Positions 47,081-59,221 of a DNA stretch of 64,000 nt are shown here, piece after piece; the stretch's first letter is position 1, and each line of letters begins with the position of its first letter. A model generated the notes under the pieces. It had not been told where the DNA came from. It searched no databases and saw only the letters and a program-made list of their open reading frames with translations. A program made the position numbers and the translations under genes. The stretch spans positions 124,001-188,000 of the forward strand of contig NZ_JACIJK010000004.1 in assembly GCF_014199305.1 (NCBI RefSeq), given 5' to 3'. Source of the DNA: Sphingomonas aerophila. GTDB taxonomy: Bacteria > Pseudomonadota > Alphaproteobacteria > Sphingomonadales > Sphingomonadaceae.

Positions 47081-48025
47081 TCAGGCCGCGGTGGCGCTCT
47101 GCGGCACACCGGAGACGGCAGCCACTTCGGCCGCGAAGTCGGACGACTCCTTTTCGATGCCCTCGCCGAGCTGGAAGCGGACATAGTCCTTGAGCACGAT
47201 GGCCGTGCCTGCATCCTTGCCCGCTTTGGCAACGACGTCGCTGATCTTGGTCTTGCCGTCCATCACGAACAGCTGGCTGACCAGCGCGTGCTCCTTGCGG
47301 TACTTGGCGATTGAACCTTCCACCATCTTGGCGATGATGTCGGCAGGCTTGCCGCTCTCGGCTGCCTTCTCGGTCGCGATCGCGCGCTCACGCTCGATCT
47401 CGGCCTCGTCGAGGTCCGCTTCGTTCAGCGCCTTGGGGAATGCGGCGGCGATGTGCATCGCCAGCTGCTTGCCCAGGCCCTGCAGGACATCGTCAGCCGC
47501 GTCCGACTCGAGCGCAACCAGCACGCCGATCTTGCCCAGGCCCGCCGATGCGGCGTTGTGAACATAGGACACAACCGCGCCCTTCTCGACCTCAAGGCGC
47601 TTGGCGCGGCGGATCGACTGGTTCTCACCGATCGTGGCGACGTTGTTGGTCAGCACTTCGGCGACCGTGGTGCCTGACGGCATCTGCTCCTTCTTGAGCG
47701 CCTCAACGTCGTCGCCGGTCGCGAGCGCGATCTGGACGACCTCACGCACGAAGCCCTGGAACTGATCGTTCTTGGCGACGAAGTCGGTTTCGGAGTTGAC
47801 CTCAACCGCTGCGCCCTTCGTGCCGCTGGTGGCGACGCCGACCAGGCCCTCGGCCGCGGTGCGGCTGGACTTCTTCTGCGCGGCCGCGAGGCCCTTCGTG
47901 CGCAGCCAGTCCATCGCGGCATCCATCTCGCCAGCGGTTTCGTTCAGCGCCTTTTTGCAGTCCATCATGCCCGCGCCGCTCTTTTCGCGCAGGTCCTTGA
48001 CCATCGCTGCCGTGATGTCGGCCAT
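47081..48025 (-). CDS. tsf: Elongation factor Ts
   Basis: Nucleotide exchange factor for EF-Tu. 314 residues. It shows the N-terminal UBA-like domain with [19 protein letters not shown], then [12 protein letters not shown] (Tu-contacting TDFV motif). Two core repeats follow, the first with [12 protein letters not shown]. The ATG at 48025 starts [10 protein letters not shown]; the frame reads further upstream into the rpsB-tsf gap but without conservation. It is probably cotranscribed with rpsB. Confidence 0.97.
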   Translation of the reverse strand: MADITAAMVKDLREKSGAGMMDCKKALNETAGEMDAAMDWLRTKGLAAAQKKSSRTAAEGLVGVATSGTKGAAVEVNSETDFVAKNDQFQGFVREVVQIALATGDDVEALKKEQMPSGTTVAEVLTNNVATIGENQSIRRAKRLEVEKGAVVSYVHNAASAGLGKIGVLVALESDAADDVLQGLGKQLAMHIAAAFPKALNEADLDEAEIERERAIATEKAAESGKPADIIAKMVEGSIAKYRKEHALVSQLFVMDGKTKISDVVAKAGKDAGTAIVLKDYVRFQLGEGIEKESSDFAAEVAAVSGVPQSATAA

Positions 48026-48051
48026 GTTCTTGATCCTCTTGGAATGTGAGT

Positions 48052-48087
48052 GCGGGCGGGGCGGAGCGCTTGCCCTACCCCGCCCGC
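48052..48087 (-). terminator. Hairpin between rpsB and tsf
   Basis: Ten-base perfect stem GCGGGCGGGG / CCCCGCCCGC with a 16-base loop, in the 81-base gap between the rpsB stop and the tsf start. No T-run, so attenuation rather than full termination is likely, adjusting the ratio of S2 to EF-Ts. Confidence 0.5.
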
Positions 48088-48106
48088 TGACAGTCAATCG
48101 TGACGA

Positions 48107-48931
48107 TTACGCGTCGATCGCGCGCTCGGTCTCTGCGCCAGCGCCCTCAACGGTTGCAGCGCCGGTGTCCTCGGCGGGAACGGTCAGCGCTTCTTCGGTC
48201 GGAGCCTCTTCAAGGGCGCCAACGTCAACGCCGCGCTGCTGCTGGCCCTGCTGGTTTCCGCGGGTCGCCGCAATCGCGATGGCTTCGCAATACAGGCGGA
48301 TCGCGCGGCTCGCGTCGTCGTTCGCGGGAACCGGGAAGGCGATGCCGTCGGGCGACACGTTCGAGTCAAGGATCGCGACGACAGGGATGCCGAGCGTGTT
48401 GGCTTCCTTGATCGCCAGCTCTTCCTTGTTGGCGTCGATCACGAACATCACGTCCGGAATGCCGCCCATGTCGCGAATGCCGCCGAGGCTGAGCTCAAGC
48501 TTGTCGCGCTCACGGGTGAGCTGGAGCACCTCCTTCTTGGTCAGGCCGGCGGTGTTGCCGCTCAGCTGCTCTTCGAGCGACTTCATGCGCTTGATCGAGT
48601 TGGAGATCGTCTTCCAGTTGGTGAGCATGCCGCCCAGCCAACGGTGGTTCACGAAGTGCTGGCCCGCACGACGCGCCGAATCAGCGATCGGCTCCTGCGC
48701 CTGGCGCTTGGTGCCGACGAACAGGACCTTGCCGCCGCCGGCGACAGTCTGGCTGACGAATTCGAGAGCGCGGGCGAACAGCGGCACCGTCTGCGACAGG
48801 TCCAGGATGTGGACGCCGTTACGATCGCCAAAGATGTACGGCTTCATCTTCGGGTTCCAGCGGTGAGTCTGGTGGCCGAAGTGCGCGCCGGTTTCGATAA
48901 GCTGCTGCATGCTGACGACTGGTGCCGCCAT
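48107..48931 (-). CDS. rpsB: 30S ribosomal protein S2
   Basis: 274 residues. Typical [22 protein letters not shown] start, [17 protein letters not shown] and [19 protein letters not shown] are all present. It has a C-terminal tail of about 45 residues rich in Gln, Glu and Ala that is longer than in E. coli. The ATG at 48931 is preceded by GGAAGGAATT. First gene of the large minus-strand cluster. Confidence 0.97.
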   Translation of the reverse strand: MAAPVVSMQQLIETGAHFGHQTHRWNPKMKPYIFGDRNGVHILDLSQTVPLFARALEFVSQTVAGGGKVLFVGTKRQAQEPIADSARRAGQHFVNHRWLGGMLTNWKTISNSIKRMKSLEEQLSGNTAGLTKKEVLQLTRERDKLELSLGGIRDMGGIPDVMFVIDANKEELAIKEANTLGIPVVAILDSNVSPDGIAFPVPANDDASRAIRLYCEAIAIAATRGNQQGQQQRGVDVGALEEAPTEEALTVPAEDTGAATVEGAGAETERAIDA

Positions 48932-49033
48932 GGAGTAATTCCTTCCGGTTGAGCCTCTGGGAAGCGGATGACGCGTGGCTAAGAAGCCGGCGCACCGGGT
49001 TATGATGCTTCCCATGCGGGGTTTAGGGGCGCG

Positions 49034-49062
49034 CCCTTAGCCGATCGCGGTGCACCAGGCAA
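49034..49062 (-). promoter_or_regulatory. Candidate promoter of rpsB
   Basis: On the minus strand: TTGCCT, 17 bases, TAAGGG. It would give a leader of roughly 95 bases before the rpsB ATG, long enough for S2 feedback regulation, but no specific structure was recognised. Confidence 0.35.
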
Positions 49063-49077
49063 CACCACCGAATTACC

Positions 49078-49106
49078 TTGACAGCGGAACATGAAAGGAA
49101 CATATG
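49078..49106 (+). promoter_or_regulatory. Candidate plus-strand promoter with perfect -35 TTGACA
   Basis: TTGACA, 17 bases, CATATG. The -35 is the full consensus; the -10 is weak. It could serve a short RNA (49113 to about 49180) or, by read-through, the small membrane protein at 49257. Confidence 0.4.
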
Positions 49107-49144
49107 GGGATCACAGCTGGTCCAGAGATCTGACGGCGGCGATG

Positions 49145-49178
49145 AAAACCGGGAAGTAGCTCTAAGTTATCGGTTTTT
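49145..49178 (+). terminator. Weak T-run hairpin downstream of the plus-strand promoter
   Basis: AAAACCG pairs with CGGTTTT (49145-49151 and 49171-49177) across a 19-base loop and ends in TTTTT. The stem is AT-rich and weak. Confidence 0.3.
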
Positions 49179-49256
49179 CTGAGGCGTCCGGAACCTGTGG
49201 ATAACTTGTCGGTTTGGGCTTGCGGAACAATGAGTTCGCAAGAGTAGGGAGCGAAC

Positions 49257-49496
49257 ATGTCGGCAGTTTTCGGGATCGTGGTTTTTGTCGGCGCGTTCGC
49301 CGCATCCGTTTCAGTCATCTACGCGTCGGTTGCGCCGCAGTGGCAGCGCATCACGCGTCTTGCCCGCGGTCACGCCGAGGCTGGATTCGCACCACTTGCT
49401 ACGTTGGCAGTCGCCGAACGTCGCATCGCTGTCAGGCGCTGGTCGGCGGCAAATCCGGTACCCGCGGCAGTGCGCCGGTTGCGCGCAGCCGCCTGA
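49257..49496 (+). CDS. Small hypothetical membrane protein
   Basis: 79 residues: one N-terminal transmembrane helix (VFGIVVFVGAFAASVSVIYASV) and a basic, alanine- and arginine-rich tail with no recognised domain. An AGGGAG ribosome site lies five bases before the ATG. It is convergent with pssA and overlaps its 3' end by 65 bases. Ribosome site and membrane segment support a real gene, but no homolog family is named here. Confidence 0.6.
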   Translation: MSAVFGIVVFVGAFAASVSVIYASVAPQWQRITRLARGHAEAGFAPLATLAVAERRIAVRRWSAANPVPAAVRRLRAAA

Positions 49497-50238
49497 TGCG
49501 GGTGTAGCCTATCATGCTGAGCGGGATCGTCAGCAGGTAGGCAATGCAGACAACGGTGAGGGTCTGCCATGGCGCGGTAACCAGAGCCGCGCCGAGCAGC
49601 ACTACCAGGGCGAGCGCTTCAAACCGGATGTTGCGGCGCAGCCGAAGCGACGACCAGCTATAGGTCGCAACGCTGGACACCATCAGGAGCGCAACAAAGG
49701 CCGCCCAGGGCGCAACCAGATAGGGCGAGGCAGCCAAGGGTTCGTCCGACCAGAACCAGATGAACATTGGCAGCAGGGCCAGGCCAGCCCCGGCGGGCGC
49801 CGGGACACCCGTCAGGAAGCCGGCGGATTTGTGAGGCTGGTCGCTTTCGTCGATCTTTGCATTGAAGCGCGCCAGACGAAGGGCGCAGAACACCGCCAAG
49901 ATCAATGAACAGATCCAGCCCATCCGTGGCAGTGCCTGAAGCGACCAAAGATACAGGATCAGAGCTGGTGCTACGCCGAAACTGATCGCATCCGACAATG
50001 AGTCCAGCTCTGCGCCAAAGCGGCTTTCACCGTGGAGCAGCCGGGCGATGCGGCCGTCGATACCATCCAGTACGCCCGCGACCATGATCATTGCCACTGC
50101 CTGCTGCCATTCGCCGCCGATGGCGAAGCGAACGCCGCTCAGCCCGGAGCACAGGGCAAGAGCCGTGACGGCGTTAGGCGCCACTGCCCGTAACGGCAGG
50201 CCGCGAACGGGACGGCGCGGACGTGGACCCAGCGACAT
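49432..50238 (-). CDS. pssA: CDP-diacylglycerol-serine O-phosphatidyltransferase
   Basis: Joins CDP-diacylglycerol and serine to phosphatidylserine in the inner membrane. 268 residues with about seven hydrophobic helices. The CDP-alcohol phosphotransferase signature is at about 59-84: DGIDGRIARLL...SRFGAELDSLSD, with all aspartates in place. It is downstream of psd, which uses its product; the two give phosphatidylethanolamine. A 91-base gap separates them. Confidence 0.95.
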   Translation of the reverse strand: MSLGPRPRRPVRGLPLRAVAPNAVTALALCSGLSGVRFAIGGEWQQAVAMIMVAGVLDGIDGRIARLLHGESRFGAELDSLSDAISFGVAPALILYLWSLQALPRMGWICSLILAVFCALRLARFNAKIDESDQPHKSAGFLTGVPAPAGAGLALLPMFIWFWSDEPLAASPYLVAPWAAFVALLMVSSVATYSWSSLRLRRNIRFEALALVVLLGAALVTAPWQTLTVVCIAYLLTIPLSMIGYTRIRRLRATGALPRVPDLPPTSA

Positions 50239-50329
50239 CAGTTCTGGTCTCCGGCGCGGTAATCAGACCGGAGCCCGGGAGAGCCGAGGCTGAGGTTTGA
50301 GCCCGGCGGGAAGCAACCCCTCTGCCGCG

Positions 50330-51052
50330 TCACTGCGAGATACCGGTTACAGGCTGCCCGCCGACCCGGCCGATCACCGTTTCACCGGCGATTGAACGCT
50401 GCCCCAGCGTGACCTGCGGTGCGGTATCGTCGGGCAGGAACACGTCGACCCGGCTGCCGAAGCGGATGAGGCCGATCCGCTGACCGGTTGCCACCATGTC
50501 GCCAGGCTTGACGAAGCCGACGATGCGCCGTGCTACCAATCCCGCGATCTGGGTGAAGCCGATGCGGCGCCCGTCCCGGCCCTCGACAACGATGTGCTGG
50601 CGCTCGTTCTCGTCCGACGCCTTGTCGAGGTCGGCGTTGAGGAACTTGCCGGAAATATACACAACCTGCCGAATGGTGCCCGCGATCGGGGTTCGATTGA
50701 TGTGGACGTCGAACACCGACATGAAGATCGACACCCTGACCAGCGGCTCCGCCCCCAGATCGCCGACCAGCTCCCGCGGCACGGGCACGCGTTGGATCAT
50801 GGTGATGAGGCCGTCGGCCGGCGCGATCACCAGCCCCTCGCCTGTCGGGGTGGTGCGGATGGGGTCCCGGAAAAAGGCAGCGACCCAGATCGTCAGACCC
50901 ACGAACGGCCAGAACAGAACCTTTGTCACGATTGTCGCGAGCAACGTCAGCCCAACCGCGATCGCCGTGTACTTTCGCCCTTCGGGATGGACGGCGGGGA
51001 ATCTCCATTTGACCGTCGTGGTGGTTACAGGCGGCTTTTCGAGCGATGACAT
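50330..51052 (-). CDS. psd: Phosphatidylserine decarboxylase proenzyme
   Basis: Pyruvoyl enzyme turning phosphatidylserine into phosphatidylethanolamine. 240 residues, the short form. A hydrophobic pair of helices lies at about 28-60. [11 protein letters not shown] is the conserved histidine motif. The self-cleavage site is seen as FGSRVDVF near residue 200 (Gly-Ser, where the serine becomes the pyruvoyl group). Confidence 0.95.
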   Translation of the reverse strand: MSSLEKPPVTTTTVKWRFPAVHPEGRKYTAIAVGLTLLATIVTKVLFWPFVGLTIWVAAFFRDPIRTTPTGEGLVIAPADGLITMIQRVPVPRELVGDLGAEPLVRVSIFMSVFDVHINRTPIAGTIRQVVYISGKFLNADLDKASDENERQHIVVEGRDGRRIGFTQIAGLVARRIVGFVKPGDMVATGQRIGLIRFGSRVDVFLPDDTAPQVTLGQRSIAGETVIGRVGGQPVTGISQ

Positions 51053-51277
51053 GGGCCCAGCCTAACCGTCCTGGCCCATTGTGACAATTGGAGGCGTCAG
51101 GATCGAGTCCGATGCTTATGCCAGATTCTGGCAGTGCGGCGCGGCACGGCTCTGCTGACGATCAGGGCTGGGTGACTAGCTTTGCTGTCGACTGCGCCGG
51201 ATCGGATTTGCCTCAGCGCTGCATGACAGGGCATCTCGGAAACGTATTGGCGGGCGGCTGCGTAGCCCGCGGTTCGC

Positions 51278-51306
51278 TTGATCGCTGCCGTCCCCTCCCC
51301 TAGACG
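51278..51306 (+). promoter_or_regulatory. Candidate promoter of icd
   Basis: TTGATC, 17 bases, TAGACG, about 32 bases before the icd ATG, leaving room for an AAGGAACAGG ribosome site. The rest of the 285-base gap from 51053 shows no supported gene. Confidence 0.45.
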
Positions 51307-51337
51307 CGCCTCAACCCCTTCCCAAGGAACAGGACAT

Positions 51338-52558
51338 ATGGCGAAGATTCAGGTGAAAACGCCCGTCGTGGAGATCGACGGCGATGAAATGACACGGATC
51401 ATCTGGGAATGGATCCGCGAACGCCTGATCAAGCCGTATCTCGACATCGAGCTCGACTATTATGACCTGGGCGTCGAGAAGCGCGACGAGACCAACGACC
51501 AGATCACGATCGATGCGGCCAACGCGACCCGCAAGCACGGCGTCGCCGTCAAGTGCGCGACCATCACGCCCGACGAAGCGCGCGTGAAGGAATTCAACCT
51601 GAAGGAAATGTGGAAGTCGCCAAACGGCACCATCCGCAACATCCTGGGCGGCACCATCTTCCGTGCGCCCATCGTGATCAAGAACGTTCCCCGCCTGATT
51701 CCGGGCTGGACCCACCCGATTGTGGTCGGTCGCCATGCCTTTGGTGACCAGTATCGCGCCACCGACACCCGCATCCCCGGCCCCGGCAAGCTGCGCCTAG
51801 TGTTCGAGGGTGAGGACGGCCAGGTCATCGACCGCGAAGTGTACCAGTTCAAGGGCCCGGGCGTCGCGATGGCGATGTACAACCTGGACGATTCGATCCG
51901 CGACTTCGCGCGCGCCTCGATGCACTATGGCCTGGACCTCAAGTGGCCGGTGTACCTGTCAACCAAGAACACGATCCTGAAGGCCTATGACGGCCGCTTC
52001 AAGGACCTGTTCCAGGAGGTGTTCGAGGCCGAGTTCGCCGACAAGTTCAAGGAAGCGGGCATCGTTTACGAGCACCGCCTGATCGACGACATGGTCGCGT
52101 CGGCGCTGAAGTGGAACGGCGAGTTCGTCTGGGCCTGCAAGAACTATGACGGCGACGTGCAGTCGGACCAGGTCGCACAGGGCTTTGGCTCGCTCGGCCT
52201 GATGACCTCCGTGCTGCTCACCCCCGACGGCAAGACGGTGGAGGCCGAGGCCGCCCACGGCACCGTCACGCGCCACTATCGCCAGCATCAGCAGGGCAAG
52301 GCGACGTCCACCAACCCGATCGCGTCCATCTTCGCCTGGACCGGCGGCCTGAAGTATCGCGGCAAGTTCGACGACACCCCAGACGTCACGCGCTTTGCCG
52401 AGACGCTGGAGCAGGTGTGCATCGAAACCGTCGAAAGCGGCAAGATGACCAAGGACCTGGCGATCCTGATCGGTCCCGACCAGCCCTGGATGACCACCGA
52501 GCAGTTCTTTGAGGCGATCCGCGAGAACCTCGAGACCCGGATGGCGAGCTGGGCCTGA
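51338..52558 (+). CDS. icd: Isocitrate dehydrogenase (NADP+)
   Basis: TCA-cycle enzyme converting isocitrate to 2-oxoglutarate. 406 residues of the homodimeric, eukaryote-like type II group ([23 protein letters not shown] at the start). Substrate and metal site: [32 protein letters not shown]-binding [11 protein letters not shown] is present, consistent with NADP rather than NAD. The ATG at 51338 follows a good ribosome site; an ATT-based upstream frame extension is not used. 2-Oxoglutarate links it to the NtrB/PII nitrogen signal, though the genes are far apart. Confidence 0.97.
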   Translation: MAKIQVKTPVVEIDGDEMTRIIWEWIRERLIKPYLDIELDYYDLGVEKRDETNDQITIDAANATRKHGVAVKCATITPDEARVKEFNLKEMWKSPNGTIRNILGGTIFRAPIVIKNVPRLIPGWTHPIVVGRHAFGDQYRATDTRIPGPGKLRLVFEGEDGQVIDREVYQFKGPGVAMAMYNLDDSIRDFARASMHYGLDLKWPVYLSTKNTILKAYDGRFKDLFQEVFEAEFADKFKEAGIVYEHRLIDDMVASALKWNGEFVWACKNYDGDVQSDQVAQGFGSLGLMTSVLLTPDGKTVEAEAAHGTVTRHYRQHQQGKATSTNPIASIFAWTGGLKYRGKFDDTPDVTRFAETLEQVCIETVESGKMTKDLAILIGPDQPWMTTEQFFEAIRENLETRMASWA

Positions 52559-52565
52559 ACCAATA

Positions 52566-52592
52566 CCGGGCGGCCGTCGATCGGTCGCCCGG
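52566..52592. terminator. Terminator after icd
   Basis: Eleven-base stem CCGGGCGGCCG / CGGTCGCCCGG (one G-T wobble) with a five-base loop, 8 bases after the icd stop and 5 bases before the convergent secreted-protein gene's stop. It can serve both genes. No T-run. Confidence 0.6.
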
Positions 52593-52597
52593 CCTTG

Positions 52598-53104
52598 TCA
52601 GCGGCGGCGCAGCTCCACGACCAAGCCACCGTCGCCGTTGAGTGTCACGGTCTGGCCCGCGGGCAGGCTGACCGATTGCCGAAGCTCCACCGTTCGGGAG
52701 CCGAGTTCGGCGCATCCCTGGCCAGCCGGGCGGATCCAGCGGACAGTGACGTTGGCCCTTGCCGGATCGGCGGGGGAATTGAACTGATTGAGGTCGACAT
52801 TGACCTCATTGACCCGCTGCGTGCCGAAGCTCGAAATGCCGGCGGCGAGGCAGGCCGGATCACCCGGCTCGCTACGGGACTGGCGGAGGTTCGTCGGGCC
52901 GGCGTTGCTGACCCAGACCCTGCCCTGCCACAGCGGGCCTTCAGGCCCGCGTACGATCAGATCGACCGGAAACCGAACACGCTCCACGCCGGCGCTCGAT
53001 ACAATCACGCCTGGGTATAGTGCCGGTGGCCTCGGCGGCGATGGGGGAGCGGGCGGTGCGATTGCCTGAACCACTGCAACGGCTTGCACAAAGGTGATGA
53101 TCAA
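52598..53104 (-). CDS. Hypothetical secreted protein
   Basis: 168 residues. A short hydrophobic N-terminus (ITFVQAVAVVQAIA) leads into a proline-rich stretch, then a beta-rich domain with two cysteines (in DPACLAAG and GQGCAELG) that could form one disulfide. I recognise no family. It starts with TTG, supported by an AGGGAGAG ribosome site four bases upstream and no ATG in the region. It is divergent from the Kef-type antiporter gene. Confidence 0.65.
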   Translation of the reverse strand: MIITFVQAVAVVQAIAPPAPPSPPRPPALYPGVIVSSAGVERVRFPVDLIVRGPEGPLWQGRVWVSNAGPTNLRQSRSEPGDPACLAAGISSFGTQRVNEVNVDLNQFNSPADPARANVTVRWIRPAGQGCAELGSRTVELRQSVSLPAGQTVTLNGDGGLVVELRRR

Positions 53105-53188
53105 CGCGCTCTCCCTGGTGGATACCCCTTCAAAGCGGCCCGATCATTAACACCTCGCGACAGAACATGGCTGTTGGGCTGGTAACTG

Positions 53189-53216
53189 CTGACATGGCGG
53201 CTGACAGCGGTACAAG
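53189..53216 (+). promoter_or_regulatory. Promoter of the Kef-type antiporter, leaderless type
   Basis: CTGACA, 16 bases, TACAAG, six bases, then the ATG at 53223. No ribosome site precedes the ATG. Confidence 0.5.
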
Positions 53217-53222
53217 CGTGTC

Positions 53223-55022
53223 ATGGCGATCACACTATCCAATCAAGGCTTGTCCGACACCCTGGTGATCCTGGGCGCGGCCGGGCTGGTCATTCCCGCG
53301 TTTGCCCGATTTCGTATCAGCCCGGTCATCGGCTTTATCCTGGTCGGGATGCTGGTAGGGCCATCGGGCCTCGGCAGTCTGGTGACAAGCCAGCCCTGGC
53401 TCTATCACATCACCATCTCCAACCCGCATGCCATCGAACCGTTTGCGGAGTTCGGCATCATCCTGTTGCTGTTCGCAATTGGGCTGGAACTCTCGTTCAA
53501 GCGGATATGGTCACTGCGCCGCCTGGTATTCGGAACCGGGGCGGCGGAGCTTGGCGGGTCCGCCCTGTTGATCGGGGCGGGCCTGATCGTGCTGGGGCAG
53601 GACTGGCAAGGCTCGCTCGGCCTCGGGCTGGCGCTTGCCCTGTCGTCGACGGCGCTGGTGCTGCCGCTGGCGGGGACAACAAGCCCGGTCGGCCGAGCGG
53701 CGTTCGCCATGTTGTTGTTCGAAGACCTGGCATTGGTCCCGATCATCTTCCTGCTCAGCGCCATCGGCCCTGCGGGCGGAAACGGGCTTGCCGGCGTCGG
53801 CTTCGTCGCGCTGATGGGCGCGCTGACGATTGCCGCCCTGTACGTCGGGGGGCGGTTCATATTGCCACGCCTGTTCGCGCAGGCGGCCCGCACCAAAAGC
53901 CCGGAGGTGTTCCTGGCCGCCTCGCTGCTGGTCGCGATCGTCGCCAGCGTCGCGACCAGCGCTGCGGGCCTGTCCCCGATCGTGGGTGCACTGCTGGCGG
54001 GGTTGCTGATCGCCGAAACCGACTATCATCACGAGGTGGAGACGATCACCGCGCCGTTCCGTGGTCTGGCGTTGGGCGTGTTCCTGATCACGGTCGGGAT
54101 GGGTGTGGACCCACGCGCGTTGTGGGCGAGCGGCCCATCGCTGTTGCTGGCGGTGGTGGGCGTGGTTGCCGTGAAGACGGTGGTGACGTTTCTGCTGCTT
54201 CGAGTCGCCAATGCCCGTCCGGGAGTGGCCGCGGAAACAGGATTGCTGATGGGCAGCCCGTCAGAGACGACGTTGATCGTGCTCGGCACCGCCACCGCAG
54301 CCGGGCTGATCTCCCAACCCACGGCAGCGTTCTGGCAGGCGGTAACGGCGATCGGGCTGACGCTGACGCCATTGCTGGCCCGGCTGGGCAGCGTCGCCGC
54401 GCGTCGCATCGAACGGTCCGGCAAGGACAAGGAAGAGCCGGCCATCCCCGACACAGGGCCGGGCGCGGTGATCATCGGCTTTGGCCGGGTGGGCCGTATC
54501 GTGGCGGATATGTTGTCGGCCCATGATATATCGTACCTGGCCGTTGAGGCTGACGTGGACGCCGTGGCCGCAGCGCGGCGCGATAAATATCCGGTGGTGT
54601 TCGGCGACCCCGCACGGCGCGGCATGTCGGAGAAGCTGCGCCTGGCCCAGGCGCGGGCGCTGATCCTGACGATGGACGATCCCGTCCTGACCGTCCGGCT
54701 GACGCGCCAGATGCGCGCGCTCGCCCCCGACCTGCCGATCATCGCCCGTGCGCGCGACCCCCGGCATGCGGCCGAGCTGTACCGGGCGGGCGTGACCGAC
54801 GCGGTACCAGAGACGCTGGAAAGCTCGCTTCAGCTGTCGGAAGCGGTGCTTGTGGACATGGGCATGGCAGTGGGGCCGGTGATCGCCTCCATTCACCAGA
54901 AGCGGGACGATCTGCGCCAGGCGATCCGGCGGGAGGCTCGGCTGGACCGGGAGCCCCGGATCCGGCGCATTCGCCTGCGCAGCCAGGCGCCGTCCAGCAC
55001 GCCGTCAACAGCCAGCGAGTAA
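53223..55022 (+). CDS. Kef/YbaL-type cation:proton antiporter with TrkA-N domain
   Basis: 599 residues. Residues about 1-385 are a CPA2 antiporter with about 12 helices (ISPVIGFILVGMLVGPSGLG; conserved glutamine/aspartate region AMLLFEDLALVPI). Residues from about 410 form a Rossmann TrkA-N domain (VIIGFGRVGRIVADML) that binds nucleotide and gates transport. It resembles E. coli YbaL and KefB. The exported ion (K+ or other) is inferred, not shown. It is transcribed from its own promoter and ends at a strong terminator. Confidence 0.93.
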   Translation: MAITLSNQGLSDTLVILGAAGLVIPAFARFRISPVIGFILVGMLVGPSGLGSLVTSQPWLYHITISNPHAIEPFAEFGIILLLFAIGLELSFKRIWSLRRLVFGTGAAELGGSALLIGAGLIVLGQDWQGSLGLGLALALSSTALVLPLAGTTSPVGRAAFAMLLFEDLALVPIIFLLSAIGPAGGNGLAGVGFVALMGALTIAALYVGGRFILPRLFAQAARTKSPEVFLAASLLVAIVASVATSAAGLSPIVGALLAGLLIAETDYHHEVETITAPFRGLALGVFLITVGMGVDPRALWASGPSLLLAVVGVVAVKTVVTFLLLRVANARPGVAAETGLLMGSPSETTLIVLGTATAAGLISQPTAAFWQAVTAIGLTLTPLLARLGSVAARRIERSGKDKEEPAIPDTGPGAVIIGFGRVGRIVADMLSAHDISYLAVEADVDAVAAARRDKYPVVFGDPARRGMSEKLRLAQARALILTMDDPVLTVRLTRQMRALAPDLPIIARARDPRHAAELYRAGVTDAVPETLESSLQLSEAVLVDMGMAVGPVIASIHQKRDDLRQAIRREARLDREPRIRRIRLRSQAPSSTPSTASE

Positions 55023-55065
55023 GTCGGCCGAGATCGGGGCGATCTGGTCCGGCGCGCGTTCATTA

Positions 55066-55100
55066 CCGGGCGGGGCGGCAGCAAGAGCCGCCCCGCCCGG
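55066..55100. terminator. Strong bidirectional terminator between antiporter and alaS
   Basis: Fourteen-base perfect stem (CCGGGCGGGGCGGC and its complement) with a seven-base loop AGCAAGA, in an 84-base gap between two convergent genes. No T-run on either strand. Confidence 0.75.
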
Positions 55101-55106
55101 CTGAAC

Positions 55107-57764
<2,658 letters not shown>

Positions 57765-57770
57765 GGCGGG

Positions 57771-57799
57771 GACTTAGGCGAGCACGCGCGGCCGCTCAA
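57771..57799 (-). promoter_or_regulatory. Promoter of alaS, leaderless type
   Basis: On the minus strand: TTGAGC, 17 bases, TAAGTC, six bases (CCCGCC), then the alaS ATG. No ribosome site. Confidence 0.55.
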
Positions 57800-57905
57800 G
57801 GAGAAGCGCTGCCCGTGTCGCACACCAATGCGCCACCCGTGCCGCGAGCGCTGGATCAGAGATAGCCAATCCGGCGGTGATCAGCGCGGAGGGACCGCGC
57901 GCCCG

Positions 57906-59159
57906 TCAGATCGGTCGATCAATGCTGGTCGGGGGCGTCGAGAACCACTTCGGTCCAGCGGCAGTCAGGTGGAAGCAGTCCTCCAGCCGTACCCCGAACT
58001 TGCCCGGCAAATACAGGCCAGGTTCGTCCGAGAAGCACATGCCCGGCGCCAGCGGGGTCGCCTCTCCGCGCACCAGGTTCACCGGCTCATGCCCGTCGAG
58101 GCCAATGCCATGGCCGGTGCGATGCGACAGGCCGGGCAACGCGTAATCAGGACCATAGCCGAGGCCTGTATAGTAGCGCCGCACCGCGCCATCGACGCTG
58201 CCGGCCGGCGCCCCCAGCTTGGCAGCCGCAAACGCGACCTGCTGACCCTTCGCCACCTGATCCCAGACGGTGCGAACCTCACGCGAGGCGGTGCCGATGG
58301 GCACCCAGGTGCGCGACACGTCCGACTGGTAGCCCTGCACCGTGCAGCCGCAGTCCATCAGCAGCACCTGCCCTTCGCCGACCCGGTGCACTTCGCGGCT
58401 GCCGTGCGGCAGCGCCGCGGCGGGACCGATCAGGGCAAGTGTGAACTCCGGACTGCCCCCGAGCTTGGTCGTCGCCGCGTTCATCAGGGCGGAGATCTCG
58501 GGCCCCGCCATGCCCTTCTCGATTCGGGAATGGGTCCAGCGATAGGCCGCCAGCGTAACCTCGGTCGCAAGCTGCATCAGCGCGATCTCGGGCGCGGTCT
58601 TCACCATCCGGCACCCGCGCACCACGGGGTTGGCGGGCCGTTGCTGAAGGTCCGGCGCCGCGCGGGCGAGCGCGGTGGGGATGAAGCTGCGCACCGTTTC
58701 CTCGATGCCGATCGGTCCCCGGAGCCCCCGCTCGCGGAGCCATCCGGCAACCACGGCCAGCGCGTCGCCGTCCTCCTGCCAGGTCCGCACCGTCGCCGGA
58801 ACGGCAAGCGTCTCGCGGACGGAGGGCTCTTCGAAAAAGGGCGTGACGATCAGCGCGTCACCCTCGACCGGCAGCACCGCGAGCGTCGGACGTTCGCTGC
58901 GGCCCCAGCGCACGCCGGTGAAGTAGATCATCGACGATCCGGGCTCCACCAGCACCGCAGACAGGCCATGTGCCCGCATCAAGGTTTGCGCCCGCGACAA
59001 GCGGCGCGCCCGCTCGGCGGCGTCGATCGGCTTTGCATCACCCGTCATGTTCTGGAGCGCCGACAGGTCCGGCTCGGCCGCGCGAAGGACGGCAGAGGCC
59101 GTAATCGGCAGCGCTGCGGCGGCTGCAAGAATGTGGCGGCGGGTCGGAAGGAAGTGCAT
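57906..59159 (-). CDS. Tat-exported M24-family metallopeptidase (Xaa-Pro type)
   Basis: 417 residues with a twin-arginine signal ([24 protein letters not shown] motif), so it is probably folded before export to the periplasm. The N-terminal creatinase domain is followed by the pita-bread domain with metal ligands: [15 protein letters not shown] (two aspartates), [12 protein letters not shown] (histidine), FSDEPGLY (glutamate), GVRLEDCF (glutamate). It is annotated as Xaa-Pro aminopeptidase or dipeptidase type; specificity is inferred. The ATG at 59159 is where the signal starts. It is upstream of alaS on the same strand but ends 141 bases before it, a gap with nothing but the alaS promoter. 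Confidence 0.9.
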   Translation of the reverse strand: MHFLPTRRHILAAAAALPITASAVLRAAEPDLSALQNMTGDAKPIDAAERARRLSRAQTLMRAHGLSAVLVEPGSSMIYFTGVRWGRSERPTLAVLPVEGDALIVTPFFEEPSVRETLAVPATVRTWQEDGDALAVVAGWLRERGLRGPIGIEETVRSFIPTALARAAPDLQQRPANPVVRGCRMVKTAPEIALMQLATEVTLAAYRWTHSRIEKGMAGPEISALMNAATTKLGGSPEFTLALIGPAAALPHGSREVHRVGEGQVLLMDCGCTVQGYQSDVSRTWVPIGTASREVRTVWDQVAKGQQVAFAAAKLGAPAGSVDGAVRRYYTGLGYGPDYALPGLSHRTGHGIGLDGHEPVNLVRGEATPLAPGMCFSDEPGLYLPGKFGVRLEDCFHLTAAGPKWFSTPPTSIDRPI

Positions 59160-59166
59160 GGCGAAA

Positions 59167-59196
59167 GGACTAGGTCCCTTGACCCGGCGGCCGCAA
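59167..59196 (-). promoter_or_regulatory. Promoter of the M24 peptidase, leaderless type
   Basis: On the minus strand: TTGCGG, 18 bases, TAGTCC, seven bases, ATG at 59159. It lies in the short gap shared with the divergent symporter gene. Confidence 0.4.
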
Positions 59197-59221
59197 TCCC
59201 CTTCGCTCAACCAACAAGTGC

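Larger units (their letters stand above)
48932..49256. other. 325-base intergenic region upstream of rpsB
   Basis: It holds the rpsB leader and candidate promoters on both strands. I see no protein gene longer than a few codons. It contains a candidate rpsB promoter, a consensus-like plus-strand promoter, a possible short RNA with a weak terminator, and a Shine-Dalgarno for the 49257 gene. Base composition is less GC-rich than in the neighbouring genes. Confidence 0.6.

Noticed and set aside
49145-49178. Reading the T-run hairpin as a strong terminator
   Set aside because: The stem is only seven pairs, four of them A-T, with a 19-base loop; kept only as a weak candidate.
51088-51303. 71-codon frame upstream of icd
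   Set aside because: No ribosome site, no membrane or domain pattern, and it runs into the icd promoter.
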